The position numbers were made by a program, and so were the translations under genes. Positions 34,374-46,258 of a stretch of 64,000 nt of DNA are shown here, in pieces; positions within the stretch are counted from its first letter, which is position 1; each line of letters starts with the position of its first letter. Source of the stretch: Symsagittifera roscoffensis (taxonomy: Eukaryota; Xenacoelomorpha; Acoela; Convolutidae); NCBI RefSeq assembly GCF_963678635.1, contig NC_087068.1, positions 21,045,029 through 21,109,028 on the forward strand, in the 5' to 3' direction. The notes beneath the pieces were generated by a model, which was not told the DNA's origin, ran no database searches, and worked only from the letters and a program-made list of their open reading frames with translations.

Positions 34374-34565
34374 CTAGGTAGATATCCTTTGGTTGGCTGC
34401 AGCCAGTCGAATGTTAGTCCGTGTGGGGCCCGACCGGTCGAAGCTTATGCCGGACTCAGTGCTGATGGGCATGACACTGAAAACCGCGCCGGTGTTCAAT
34501 AAACCTTTCGATGAGAGCTGCTTGCTTTGCACATCCATCAAGTGAATTGCCATTGTGAACTGCAT
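34374..34565 (-). pseudogene. Retropepsin-like protease remnant of Gypsy copy 2
   Basis: Frame with NTGAVFSVMP, near-identical to copy 1 (27788-27979). Fossil. Confidence 0.6.
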
Positions 34566-35250
34566 CCTGCTTGCTCATGGCCTTGTTTCGGACGCGTCGA
34601 ACATTCAGTTATGCTTGTTTAAGGAAGATTTGACCAAATTGATCATTTGCGTTTGTGACATGAGCTTTGGTTTAGTTGTTGCATCATGATTGTGTAGGGG
34701 CCATAGAGCTCCATTTAGTGTTCATCTACTGTTTTTAGTTTTGCTCCTCCTATTGTGAGTAACACCCTCGCCGCTTTAGAACCTAGCCTTGGATCTTTTT
34801 CGCGCAAGTAATCTGCAGAGATGTTCAAGTTAACCAAAGTGGTTCTGAAGGCTCATTAAGGATTCTTATCACTTGATGAACCGCAACCAATATCACCGAC
34901 ATTATTTTGCTACCTTCTTTGGTCATTTCGAAGATCTTCCCTGAGTTAACTCTTAGTTTCCGACTTCAATTTTTGGGTACTCCCTCTTCCTCTACTTTCG
35001 CGATCTTTTTGTAAGATGTCTAGGGTTTTACGCAGTTCCGTGTTTTCTAGCTCTATTCTCAATCATTGCTAAACTTCTTTGACGCCAGATCCTGTTGAAA
35101 CATTTGCAATGCAGTCCGAGCCACTAGAACATAATCCACTTTATGTCGCATCTAGATTTGAGGCAAAAGCATCTTCTGGGTTTGTTTTTTTATTTTGTTA
35201 GTGGCGAATGATCTTGCAGTGCTTTTTTCTTTTTGAATCTGCTCCAATCC

Positions 35251-35505
35251 TTAATGTTTATCAACTGGCTTTCCTTCCGGATAAGGTTTCCTTATATGGG
35301 GGTGGTTTGAATTAGCCACTGCATTCCAAAACTGAGTACAGTCTGACTTAAAGGGCCCCTGAAGTTTGCAGAAGAAGCATCGGGGGCCGTTTTTCATGAT
35401 GAGTCCTCTTCCATACTCTTTTTGATCCACATCTGTCGCCCCTACATCGTCACGGAAGCAACCAAGAGCCCCCAAGCTTCGCTTATACGTAGAGCAAGCT
35501 GACAC
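35251..35505 (-). pseudogene. Nucleocapsid (Cys-rich) remnant of Gypsy copy 2
   Basis: Contains CFFCKLQGPFKSDC in a basic context, the duplicate of 28725-28922. Its frame is slightly longer, with a Pro/Lys-rich end (RKPYPEGKPVDKH). Confidence 0.55.
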
Positions 35506-35547
35506 GTGATGATCTATGCCGCAATTAGCGCATGATTTCCTTTTAAA

Positions 35548-36335
35548 TTATTCATCACGAGATCTATACCAACCAGAACCGGCGCCGATATTCATGCCTT
35601 TGTAATTTCCATAGTTTTTGTAACGATTTTCAGCTTTCGGCTTGATTAGCAAGTACTCACGCCAAATCCTGCGCATGTCATCTGGCGTGGGTTCACAACC
35701 CGCATAAAAAACGAAGTGAGTGACCAGCATGGTCTTCAGCTCGTCGCTTCTCATTCCATCGGTAAAATTAGAGGCCACAGCCAGATTCCTCTCTGAAAAT
35801 TTTTCGTCAGGTTTTTTTCTTATTTTCAGTAGTTCGAGGGCGTCAGAAACTTATCAATGGAGTCTTCGTCTCTCTGGCGCCTTTTCTTGAACTTCGCCAT
35901 GTTATTGCACTCCGGAGCCAAAATGATATAGTAAAATCTCAAAAATTTATCGAGCGATTTTTCATTCTTTCTTTCTTTAGCCATAACACAAATCAGGAGT
36001 GTTCGCTCTAGTTTGCTTGTCAGTGCACTCTTGCTTCTTCGATAGTTTTCCTTTTCGATGTGGAGCTTCATCCCCTCTATCTAGGTGTGTATGCAGGCGT
36101 CCTTATACGACTTTGGCAACCTGAGCTTCCTTCATAATCGGTCACCTCTTTTGGTGGACCTCGAGAGTTCGGTGATATTTGTTTCAAGTGATATATTCAG
36201 CGGTTCGAGCATGGACGCATACATCGAAAAATCAGGCGAAACCGTGGTCCGAGAGGGCGTTGATCTTACCTGCGACATTGATGCCAAATGTGTCCCGGTT
36301 GAACTCCCGCATCTGGCCTGAGTATATTCGTCCAA
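35548..36335 (-). pseudogene. Gag remnants of Gypsy copy 2
   Basis: Several short frames in family order. One has LEPLNISLETNITELSRSTK, one MKLHIEKENYRRSKSALTSK with a capsid-like helical stretch, and one MASNFTDGMRSDELKTMLVT. The last resembles the right-edge gag (ASKFIDGVKNDETRTMLATH). Fossil with multiple breaks. Confidence 0.6.
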
Positions 36336-36481
36336 TTTATCTTTGGGGGGGCTGCCCTGGACCCTTCCCTTTACCTAGAGTCAAAACTTTCTCTCAGTCT
36401 CGGGGGCGCCTCTGTGTAACTGGGGTTTCGGAAGCCCTTCGTTGGCTTGCATGTATTATCATTCCTGTCTTTGTGATCTGC

Positions 36482-36703
36482 TCATTTGTTGCTAGTCAAT
36501 AAATCATCGAGTTTTTGCATCATCAGGTCGGTATTGGCATACAGTCGTCTTTCCGAGTTTTTTATCAATTGAAAGTTAGTCCAATCATGTTCAATCAGGA
36601 GGCGCTCATTTTCTTGCCTTATTCTACATGCTTTTTTTTTAAATTCCATGGCAGCCTCAGCCAGATTTTCTACGAGGCATTGATCCGTTTTTTGAGCTAG
36701 CAA
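36482..36703 (-). pseudogene. Coiled-coil-like frame upstream of Gag in Gypsy copy 2
   Basis: A 73-residue frame rich in K, E, R, L and N (EFKKKACRIRQENERLLIEH) that is likely a helical N-terminal Gag segment. It lies directly upstream of the gag remnants on the same strand. The copy 1 equivalent (near 29.9-30.1 kb) is less open. Confidence 0.35.
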
Positions 36704-37499
36704 GGTTAGTTTATTTTTAGCCTACAACCTTGCTTTGGCTTGCTCGTCCCTTAGCTTTGCGTGATTTTTTTGAGCCCTCTCATCCTCTCTATTGTGTCTC
36801 GTCGCAGCTCCTTGAGAGCTGCTATTCATTTCACCAGCCGAGCCCAGCTTTTAGGGTCAGATCACAAAGTTACTTGAGGTTGCAATCTGGTGCTTCAGGA
36901 CGCACCATCCCTCTGTGTACCCATCGACATCATTAGACTATCATATCTTGTTTTAAAGCTCGTTTTCGGATGCCAAAATGATCGTTTTTCCCTAGGACAT
37001 AAGCTCGACATCGTCGCATACTTCCTCTGCTTAACCAGTGATAATTGTTCCTTTCTCCGACTGTCGCTTTTTTTCTCCGACTCGCGGGCTTAGACGAGGC
37101 TTTAAGAAAAGCTCTCATTTTGTATTGGTCTGGAAACGCTCAGAGGTCTCTTTCTGTCTCTCTATTCTTTCTTGTTCAGAGTTCGCCCGATCCTTCAAGA
37201 TTTCTGTGATGGTGCTGGTCAAGTTCAATCAACATTTCTCATTCCTCGAAAAGATCGGATTTGGTTTTATTCGCCGTCTCCGCCTCGTTTGGCATTTTGC
37301 TCTCCAACACTGTCTACGTTCCCTTAGCTCCTCAGTTTTGCTACAATCACTAAAGAATATTGCGGTTGTCATTCGGTTCGTCATTAATTTGAACATCAGA
37401 GGTACTGTTAACAGACAACTGGCTACGTCTCAATTTCAATTTCTGCGTGCTTCCCGTTCAAAACCTTGGTATCTTACTCACTTCTTTTAATAAGTTTTC

Positions 37500-38790
37500 T
37501 GGGTTCCAATTCTTAAGGTGAGTGACGCAATAGAAACTTTTAACGACAGTGCACAAAATCGAATTATTTACCTTATTAAATCTTTCGAAAAATGAGAAAT
37601 ACAATTTAACTTTAGAGTAAATACCAGGTCTGCGCTGTGATGATACAAAATTAATTCAACTTGCGTGTTTAGTTTATTATTTTAAAATCAAAAACTTTTA
37701 AGGCACACTACTTAAGACAAAACATTAAAAACAAGACAAAAAAAAATACCCTATAGAAGACAGCGACTCTCGCATCAAAAAAGTTACACTGTAGATTAAT
37801 CAAATTACTGTCAGCTTTAAGATCAAGCAAATTTTTTAAAAAAAATAGCTTTTACCATTTTGGTAAAATTGAACTAAAATTCTATAGAAAAAGACTTCCC
37901 TCAATTAGAAGATTCCAAATTAACGGAGACCAGGTCAATGGTCGTCTCAAAAGAGTGTCTTTTTTATCGCACTCACCGAGTTCTTCTCCTATATGTCCTG
38001 CGATTGACCGAGCTGTCATTCTAAGTGGCTCCAGGCAAGCTTTGATCAAAAAACTGTGTAAAAGTTTATCACCAGCAAAAATTCCTGACCACTTGGAGAA
38101 TCCAAGTGCACGAGACTAGATAACTGACTATCTTCTCCAGTGAGTGTTTTGAACCTAATACGCTCATCGAAGTCTTCTTATATTCGTTTCTGGATTGCCC
38201 GAGCTGTCCTACTGAGTAGCTCAAGGCAAACACACAACCAAAATATTAACCAAAAAATGTTCAAGTACTTTGATCAGCCCAATCTAAAATCCATAGGTAA
38301 TCGCAACATTCCGTAACAACTAGTCCAATTACTCTAAAATCATCTATTTTTTTCTAAACGGGTTAATCAACCTCTGTTTTATCTCTAAAGAGTTTTTAGT
38401 GTGTCCAAGTTGCTTCCGAGGGTTCCTTTGGATTTCATTAAGGGGGGGGGGGGGGGGGTTGTTAAGGGGTTAAGTAGGATCAAAGAGCTACTCGGGGTTA
38501 GATCACTTAAGGTACATCTGAGGGTTACTTCAAAGGGTACTTAAGGAACTTAAGTTACTTCGAAGGGTTCCTCCGAGTTTTACTATGGATGGTTATAAAG
38601 AGGCTTAATCATTTCGTAGCGTTCCACAAAGTTCGGAGTTTTCAACTTTTTTTTATGTCAAAGAGATTTCTGACTAGTGAAACAAGTTCGTTTTAGCTAA
38701 TTCTTAAAGTTTCCTCAAAAAGTCTTACTAAATAGGGTTATTAGGGGCTTAAATCATTACGGAGAGTTGTTTCGGAGGATTCCCCAAAAT
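37500..38790. other. Non-coding flank of Gypsy copy 2
   Basis: Counterpart of 30.8-32.1 kb. No gene seen. It contains one copy of the 104-bp unit (from 38206) and a 17-G run. Confidence 0.4.
38442..38458 (+). repeat. Run of 17 G
   Basis: An uninterrupted G17 tract. The duplicate copy has only six G at the same place (about 31812-31817). Such tracts can fold as G-quadruplexes and are unstable in replication. Confidence 0.9.
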
Positions 38791-39343
38791 CCACGAATTT
38801 ACTTGAAACAAGCGCAACAGCCCATTACAGTACAAGAGTATTGCAAAAATTAGGACCAAAACAGCTTAGAAACCAAGATTTAATCAAAGAACACCAAATT
38901 TGGATCCTGCAAAATCTTCCTTTTCCGATATCAAGGTCTCCATCTCTAAAAGAACTCGGAGCGTTGCCTCAGAACCGGTTTTGTGGATAAACTCAAAACA
39001 TTAATCAACTTCCAATTCAGAAATTTTTCTCGCCTAGTTAAAAAAACTCAAAAAATTCGTCGTCAAAACAAAATTTTTCTTAGTTAGGAAAACTCAAGAA
39101 AATCGTCGTCAAAACAATGTTTTTTGTAGTCTCTCTGTCGCGTTCTCTAAGTATGGAGGTTGGACGTATTTGTCCACTGATCAGGCACTTTTTTCCGTCT
39201 GCAAAAAATCCGGAAATCCAAAACTGTTACTTTTTGACAAAATAGGGTCTTTCAGGTCTAGTATGGGAGATAGATAATGTATAACAAGTAGATTAACCTA
39301 TTTTTAGTCATTATTTTGTTTTTCTATACCCTCCATAACACCA
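38790..39343. repeat. Dispersed repeat X, copy in duplication block 2
   Basis: Counterpart of 32.10-32.71 kb, again ending TATACCCTCCATAACACC and joined directly to the LINE fragment. Confidence 0.6.
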
Positions 39344-40064
39344 ATTTCATTATGTGTTACGTGAGTGTATCCACCTTTGGGACAGTGGAAAGAGTGGGTC
39401 AGTGTGAGTGGATGTCTGGGCATGTATAGGTAGTGTTTGGTGGTTCCCATACATATCTCTCCAGAAAAGTGTCAACTAAAATGTACCCTTCTCGATTATA
39501 GCCCAGATAAAATTTTCTATGATGAATTTTTAAATTTTTTCAACCCCTGTGATAAAAGATTCCACTCCTCAGAAGTGCAAAACTTATTTTTGTTCTTATA
39601 AACTTCATTGTGTCTCAACAATATTCGTTCCGCATTTCGCTTAGATTCTTTGCTAGTTTCTGGACGGTTTTTGTAGAGCCTGGTGCTTTTCCTCCAGTAT
39701 ACGCAAAGGCTTCCGGAGTTGTTCTGGTTAGAAAGCATAATTTATTTTAAATTCCCTTTGTGTAGCAGGAGTGTGCGTTTTGTTGTGATGTGTTAGCTTT
39801 TTGGAAAGCATTTGGTTAGGGTAGTTGCCTTTTCAATTTCGCTTTCCATGTATTTATGGCATGCTGAGGGTGTTCCTAAAACCGTTCCAAGGAATCTAAG
39901 ACCGTCTACCATAGTATTTTTTTTTGCCTTCGAATACCTTTACGGCGCATTCCCGACGGTTTTCTTTTACTATGAATTCAAACTTGGGAGGCTTCACATT
40001 GTATCAAAAAGACTTTCCGTTCACATTCAGTTTAACAATGTTGTCATCGAGGTCTTCTCCTAAA
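39344..40064 (-). pseudogene. LINE fragment (post-RT region), copy in block 2
   Basis: The minus-strand sequence contains the CPKGG-type cysteine region and a frame at 39738-39517 (NRPETSKESKRNAERILLRH). It then continues to the DGLRFLGTVLG-like region and matches the 44.0-45.35 kb LINE sequence. Broken by frameshifts; a relic. Confidence 0.6.
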
Positions 40065-40503
40065 TGTCCTGCGATTGCCGAGCTGTCAAAATTAGTGGCC
40101 CAAGGCAAACTCTGATCAAAAAATGGGATAGATGCTCATTAGTTGTCTTGAAGTTGGGTGTCTATGCCAGAAAAAAACTTCGGAAATGATTCAAATGAAA
40201 CAAGTTTAAATGAGTCAGTCAACGTTCCTTGTAAGATAAATATGAATTGTTGTCTAAATTTTTCCGCTCAGAGTGTTCCTCAAAAATGAACCCTCCAAAT
40301 TGATAAATTCTCAAAACCTAATAACCTCAAAATGGTTACAAATCAGAAATTTAGCAAAGAACGGCCATTCATGCTGGCAACTTTTCTCCGAACGGTTCAG
40401 TAGTCTTGGTGAAATCAATAAAAACCCGTTAGCTTAATTGGCCTTCTATCACTACCTATATAATTTGTCAGAGACTTAATTCGCAATTCTTGTTGAAAGC
40501 GCC
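40065..40503. other. Spacer without recognisable gene
   Basis: Starts with a short block related to the 31.2-kb non-coding repeat (CCTGCGATTGCCGAGCTGTC). I see nothing else of note. Confidence 0.4.
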
Positions 40504-43314
40504 TGGAAAAACTTGAAACAAGCGCAACAGCCGTGTACAAAATAGGAAAATGCAAAATTAAAGAACATAAATAGTTCTCAAACAAAAAAATGGTCAAAAA
40601 CTATCAAATCTGGACCCTGCAAAACTTTCCTTTTCCGATATCATCGTCTCTAGTAGAATTTGGAACGCTGCCTTAGAACCTATTTTGCAAAAAAGCTCTT
40701 TACTTTAGCCAAATTCCAATGCAAAAGTTTCTCTCGCTTTCTTTAGAAAAAAATCAAAAATTTGATTTTCAAAACGTAATGACGGAAATGTTGGTGAAAA
40801 AAAATCATTTTCTCAGCTTTTTTAGTCTCTCTCTGCCTTGTTTTTTAATTAGAGGGGTAAAAATAGGTAGTAGTTCACTGCTCAGGCAGTTTTTACCGTC
40901 TGCAAAAAAATCCGGAAATCCAAATATTTTGAGGTTAATCTTTGGGTCGAAAACTGTTATTTTTTTACACAAACAGGGTCTTCCAGGTCTAGTATGGGAG
41001 ATAGTAAATTTTTAACAAGCGGAGTAACCTATTTTTAGTCATTAATTTGTTTTACTATACCCTCCTTGACACCACAGTTTCCGATTTAAGAATCTTAACT
41101 CATAAACTTGCAACCGATGAAGGGTACGATTAGACCGGTCCAGCTAAGTCCCGTACAATATTTTTGTTTGAGATTAAGCTTTTTATTTAGGTATATTGGT
41201 CCCAGGGCCTTGAAAGAAGCGGACTCACGACTTTCTATTTAACTCTCGGACTCCCGGATTTTTTGGATTTAACTAGTTTAAATAACTAATCTGAACCTGT
41301 TTACAGGACAATAAGGCCCCTAAATGAGGCATACGCTCCGATCGGAGGGGTGTTGATCATGATGGTCTATTGTCTTGAGCAGGTCTAGCAAAGAATGCCA
41401 TAAAACGTTCATGTAACTTTCGCCCAGAGATTAAACAGCTTGGAAAAACTTGAAACAAGCGCAACAACCGTGTACAAATTAGGAGAATGCAAAAATAAAG
41501 AACAAAAATAGTTCTGTAACAAAAATTTGGTCAAAAACTACCAAATCTGGACCCTGCAAAACTTTCCTTTTCCGATATCATCGTCTCTAGTAGAATTTGG
41601 AACGCTGCCTTAGAACCCATTTTGCAAAAAAGCTCTTTACTTTAGCCAAATTCCAATGCAAAAGTTTCTCTCGTTTTCTTTAGAAAAAAATCATAAATTT
41701 GATTTTCAAAACGTAATGACGGAAATGTTGGTGAAAAAAAATCAATTTCTCAGCTTTTTTAGTCTCTCTCTGCCTTGTTTTTTAATTAGAGGGGTAAAAA
41801 TAGGTAGTAGTTCACTGCTCAGGCAGTTTTTACCGTCTGCAAAAAAATCCGGAAATCCAAATATTTTGAGGTGAATCTTTGGGTCGAAAACTGTTATTTT
41901 TTTTACACAAACAGGGTCTTCCAGGTCTAGTATGGGAGATAGTAAATTTTTAACAAGCGGAGTAACCTATTTTTAGTCATTAATTTGTTTTACTATACCC
42001 TCCTTGACACCACAGTTTCTGATTTAAGAATCTTAACTCATAAACTTGCAACCGATGAAGGGTACGATTAGACCGGTCCAGCTAAGTCCCGTACAATCTT
42101 TTTGTTTGAGATTAAGCTTTTTATTTAGGTATATTGGTCCCAGGGCCTTGAAAGAAGCGGACTCACGACTTTCTATTTAACTCTAGAACTCCCGGATTTT
42201 TTGGATTTAACTAGTTTAAATAACTAAACTGAACCTGTTTACAGGACAATAAGGCCCCTAAATGAGGCATACGCTCCGATCGGAGGGGTGTTGATCATGA
42301 TGGTCTATTGTCTTGAGCAGGTCTAGCAAAGAATGCCATAAAACGTTCATGTAACTTTCGCCCAGAGATTAAACAGCTTGGAAAAACTTGAAACAAGCGC
42401 AACAACCGTGTACAAATTAGGAGAATGCAAAAATAAAGAACAAAAATAGTTCTGTAACAAAAATTTGGTCAAAAACTACCAAATCTGGACCCTGCAAAAC
42501 TTTCCTTTTCCGATATCATCGTCTCTAGTAGAATTTGGAACGCTTGCCTTAGAACCTATTTTGCAAAAAAGCTCTTTACTTTAGCCAAATTCCAATGCAA
42601 AAGTTTCTCTCGTTTTCTTTAGAAAAAAATCATAAATTTGATTTTCAAAACGTAATGACGGAAATGTTGGTGAAAAAAAATCATTTTCTCAGCTTTTTTA
42701 GTCTCTCTCTGCCTTGTTTTTTAATTAGAGGGGTAAAAATAGGTAGTAGTTCACTGCTCAGGCAGTTTTTACCGTCGGCAAAAAAATCCGAAAATCCAAA
42801 TATTTTGAGGTTAATCTTTGGGTCGAAAACTGTTATTTTTTACACAAACAGGGTCTTCCAGGTCTAGTATGGGAGATAGTAAATTTTTAACAAGCGGAGT
42901 GACCTATTTTTAGTCATTAATTTGTTTTACTATACCCTCCTTGACACCACAGTTTCCGATTTAAGAATCTTAACTCATAAACTTGCAACCGATGAAGGGT
43001 ACGATTGGACCGGTCCAGCTATGTCCCGTACAAAATTTTTGTTTGAGATTGAGCTTTTTCTTTAGGTATATTGGTCCCAGGGCCTTCAGAGAAGCGGACT
43101 CACGATTTTCTTTTTAACTCTCCGACTCCCGGATTTTTTGGATTTAACTAATTCAAATAACTAAATTGAACCTGTTTACAGGACAATAAGGCCCCTAAAT
43201 GAGCAATACGCTCCGATCGGAGGGGTGTTGATCATGATGGTCTATTGCCTTGAGAGGGTCTAGCCAATAACACCATAAAACTTTCATGTAACTTTCGCCC
43301 AGACATTAAACAGC
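40504..43314 (+). repeat. Three tandem 938-bp units
   Basis: The unit start TGGAAAAACTTGAAACAAGC lies at 40504, 41441 and 42379 (periods 937 and 938). Units are about 97-98% identical by eye, so the amplification is recent. Each unit contains a copy of repeat X (first about 570 bp) plus a second part with GGTACGATTAGACCGGTCCA and GATCGGAGGGGTGTTGATCA. The plus-strand frames of 72-98 residues (MQKFLSLSLEKN...) repeat in each unit but change length through small indels, so they do not look selected. Confidence 0.92.
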
Positions 43315-43720
43315 AGCGGAGGATAAGAAGAGCCCCTTATGAAAACTGGCTGACATCGGTTACCTTAATTCTATGCGTATTTCAGCTTCTCGATGTAGTC
43401 AATTGATTTTTTATCTGTTTATGGGCTAACAGTTTTATCGTGTTACAGCTTTTGGGCCATAATCCAAGCTAATTTTATTTAGCTTTCCTGTAGATGCTGA
43501 AAAACAACATAGCTGGTCTCGGAATCCCAGACATCGCCATTGTTACTAAACGGGGCTAAAATCCGTGAACCTAGTAACTTTTAGTGACAATTGTAAAAAT
43601 GGACCCATTAGAGATGGATTGATTCTTTTCTGTTCCTCAACTACTGTTCTAAAATAATCAAAAAATTTGAGTTACCTTACATCCTTCCAGGGTTCTACAG
43701 CAGCCAAGAGGCTGTAAACG
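43315..43720. other. Spacer without recognisable gene
   Basis: No domain or repeat recognised except CTGGTCTCGGAATCCCAGAC, which is loosely similar to sequence near 48.2 kb. Confidence 0.35.
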
Positions 43721-43889
43721 TTTGTAAAAAAAAGTCTGCAAAAAAAAACTCAGAAAACCAAAAAATTGGGTTTATTTTTTGGGTCAAAAACTGTTATTTT
43801 TGACAAAAATAGGGTCTTTCAGGTCTAGTATGTTAGATAGATAACCTATAACCAGCGGATTAACCTATTTTTAATTTGGTTTTATTATA

Positions 43890-44360
43890 CCCTCCCTAAC
43901 ACCAATTTCATTATGTGTTAGGTGAGTGTATCATCCTTTGGGACAGTGTAGAGAGTGGGTCAGTGTGAATGGTTGTCCACATTGGTATGTATATGGAGTG
44001 CTTGGTGGTTCCCATCCACATCTCTCCAGAAAAATTACCCTTCTCGATTATAGCCCAGATAGAACTTTCTATGATGGATGAATTTTTAAGTTTTTTGCAC
44101 CCCTGAGGTAGAAGATTCCCTCCTCAAAAGTGCAAATTTTATTTTTGTTCTTATAATATTCATTGTGTCTCAGTATGATTCGTTCCGTTTTTCGCTTTGT
44201 TTCTTTGCTAGTTTCTCGACGGTTTTTGTAGAGCCTGGTGCTGCTCCTCCGGTGTACGCATCAATTACTGGAACAAAAGCAGCAATTGTAGGCGTCAGTT
44301 ATAACTTCAAAGCAGGGTTTTTCATGGGGATGAAATTACTACGTCGAAAAAGACTCGGCT
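43890..44360 (-). pseudogene. LINE fragment next to the main LINE copy
   Basis: A third relic of the same LINE 3' region, preceded by the end of repeat X (CCCTCCCTAACACC). It matches 39.34-39.7 kb, through AATTTCATTATGTGTTAGG, the cysteine region and GACGGTTTTTGTAGAGCCTGG. Confidence 0.6.
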
Positions 44361-44412
44361 GAATTGGCCTTCCCAGAGTCCATTTGCCTTGATGTCAAGT
44401 CGAGCTTCATCT

Positions 44413-44703
44413 TCAGTAGAGGTTGTTCTCTTGTAAACGTCTGAACGTTTGAAGTTTCGGCTCTGTTTCAACTTCATAGTATACTTCGTCGTATACTAAG
44501 GAGCTAGCCAAGGTATCGCGAATTTCATTATCTGTTAGATGAGTAAATCCACCTTTGGGACAGTGTAGAAAATGGGTCAGTTTGAACGGTTGTCCGCATG
44601 GGCATGTATATGAATTGTTTGGCGGTTCCCATCCATATTTTAGATGAAAACCATCTATAAACTCTGATTTGATGAGGAAAAAATTGTTTATTAAGGGCAG
44701 CAC
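44413..44703 (-). pseudogene. LINE zinc knuckle and restriction-like endonuclease
   Basis: The frame has CPCGQPFKLTHFLHCPKGGF, a CxC-x8-H-x3-C knuckle. After this comes LTDNEIRDTLASSL and then YYEVETEPKLQ, the H/D-N-x-I-R-D and V-x-x-EP-x-L signature of RLE nucleases in R2-like elements. A second frame begins within it and is a shadow. This is the best preserved part of the LINE. Confidence 0.65.
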
Positions 44704-44799
44704 GTTTAGCCAATTCGATGCCCCTTTCTGTGATGCTAGGTTTATTTTGAGTTTTTTTTTCTGATGAGCAATTTTCCATATTTTAGTCTTTTTTGAGAG

Positions 44800-45311
44800 T
44801 GTGATTTTCTGTCTCTCAATTTGATGTTTATATTTATGAGAGTTTGTTCCCTTTCAGCCATATTTGAATCACTGTTTCTTAACGGATCAAAAATTCCTCA
44901 TGACCACTGATAATTTCTGGAAAAGTTCGTGTTACTGAGATGGTTTAGTCCTATCATTCTTAGTGGTAGTGCAAAAAGGCTGCGATCTTCATCGGTTAAA
45001 TGGTTTTTACCAGTAACACTAGGTGCACTAGCTGTTGTTATACGTTTTTCTCATTTTCGTCCAATTTCTGGTTAGAAAGCCTAATTTATTTTGATTTCCC
45101 TCCATGTAGCAGGAGTGTGCATTTTGTGGTGATGTTTTTATGTTTTTAAGAAAGCTTTTTTTTTCCATGTATTTATCGCATGTCGATGATGTTCCCATAA
45201 CCGATCCATGGACTCTAAAATGGTTGACTATTGTAATACTTGTGCCTTCGACTACCTTTATGGCGCTTTCCCGATTTTTTTTACTTTCTATGAGTTGTTA
45301 ATCGGAAGGCT
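44800..45311 (-). pseudogene. LINE region between RT palm and nuclease, degraded
   Basis: Minus-strand sequence includes RVHGSVMGTSSTCDKYMEKK, related to RFLGTVLGTRSACDNYLESE in the 32.9-kb fragment. This is the conserved 'HLGxxxGS' stretch after the palm. Frames are interrupted. Confidence 0.5.
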
Positions 45312-45755
45312 TCACATTGTATCTGAAAGGTTTCTGTGCACAACCAGATTGTCCAGTTTTGCGCGGAGACTCTCGAGTTCACCTGCAGTGCTTTGTCGTC
45401 TGCGTACCATTTTTTGGGTGAAAGTTGGTTTTTGCATGAGCTCTATCGGTGGGATTATCCTAATTCCATACATAGCCATTGCCAGATTAACACCTTGTAC
45501 TGCGCATTTGGTAGATGTCAAAAACGTGTTATTGAGATACAAACTTGAGGAATGTTTATTTGAGATGGCCAGCGCATGTTGCAGTGCCGGACAAAAGATT
45601 TCTACTTTTTCTATAGGAAGTTTCCTATTGAGCGAGTTGAAGGCATTTTCCGCGTCAATCAGCAAAATGGCGTCCATTTCCGGTTTCTCAAGCTCATTCC
45701 TCAAGCTGTGGATAGCATATTCGATTCCACACTTCTGGTCTCAGCAGAGTAGTTA
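45312..45755 (-). pseudogene. LINE reverse transcriptase palm
   Basis: Residues AILLIDAENAFNSLNRKL carry the first catalytic Asp region (block A). VQGVNLAMAMYGI matches the block that usually reads T-Q-G-x-x-L-A-M-A-M-Y. Upstream in the same frame are CGIEYAIHSLRNELEKPE. The YADD box is not seen in a recognisable form. The frame is uninterrupted over about 145 codons. Confidence 0.7.
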
Positions 45756-45796
45756 ACTTGTTAATTTTTTCCAATAATTTTAATTTCTGACTTTAT

Positions 45797-46258
45797 TCAT
45801 TGGTTGAGTGTTTTGCCAATTATTTGTCTCAGAACCTCGCCTATTCCAATGGGCCTTATCGCGGAATTTTTTTCCAGAGATATCGGACCGCACGAGAGGT
45901 TTTCATGGTAGAGAACTTTAGTTGCCATTGTGTGGGATAATTTTGCAAATGTTTTGCAAAACTCAATGGATGTCTGGTTGTAGTGAAATAATATCATTCT
46001 CCAGTTGCATGCATCTAGACCTGAAGGACCGTGGCTTTCGTGCGTTTTCAGGGCTGATTTTTGAAGTGTTTTGTTGTTTATTTGTTGAAATATAGAGGAG
46101 TGGTATGGTATTTTGTCTCCACTTACTTCAGTTATATAGTTAGTATTCGCTGTTTTGGATTGGGGTTGATTTTCTCTCAGGATAATGAGGACTAATGTTC
46201 TTTCAATGACTTCGTTAAGGGAAATTACTCCTTTTGTTTTCTTGTCTGAAAGGCAGCC
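45797..46258 (-). pseudogene. LINE reverse transcriptase N-terminal blocks
   Basis: One open minus-strand frame of about 153 codons. It contains SHGPSGLDACNWRMILFHYN (the G-P-S-G-x-D-x-x-x-W-R block) and ISLEKNSAIRPIGIGEVLRQ followed by IIGKTL (the L-D-K-x-x-x-x-RPIGxGEVLRRIIGK block). These are diagnostic for this RLE-LINE RT family. It ends in a stop just before the palm frame, which is in a different frame. Confidence 0.7.

Larger units (their letters stand above)
33240..37500 (-). mobile_element. Decayed Ty3/Gypsy retroelement, copy 2
   Basis: A minus-strand fossil of the same family as copy 1, with gag, nucleocapsid, protease and an RT segment visible from right to left. The gag-protease part lies in the direct duplication. 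Many breaks (well over ten); no LTR pair recognised. Its left side adjoins a LINE fragment. Confidence 0.7.
34297..40064 (+). repeat. Direct segmental duplication, copy 2
   Basis: Partner of 27711-33204, offset 6586 bp at its start. It ends in the LINE fragment where both copies share CACATTCAGTTTAACAA(G/T)GTTGTC. Confidence 0.85.

Noticed and set aside
40719-42867. Plus-strand frames MQKFLSLSLEKN... in the three 938-bp units
   Set aside because: Frame length differs between units because of small indels, and the start is followed by low-complexity sequence; no coding constraint.
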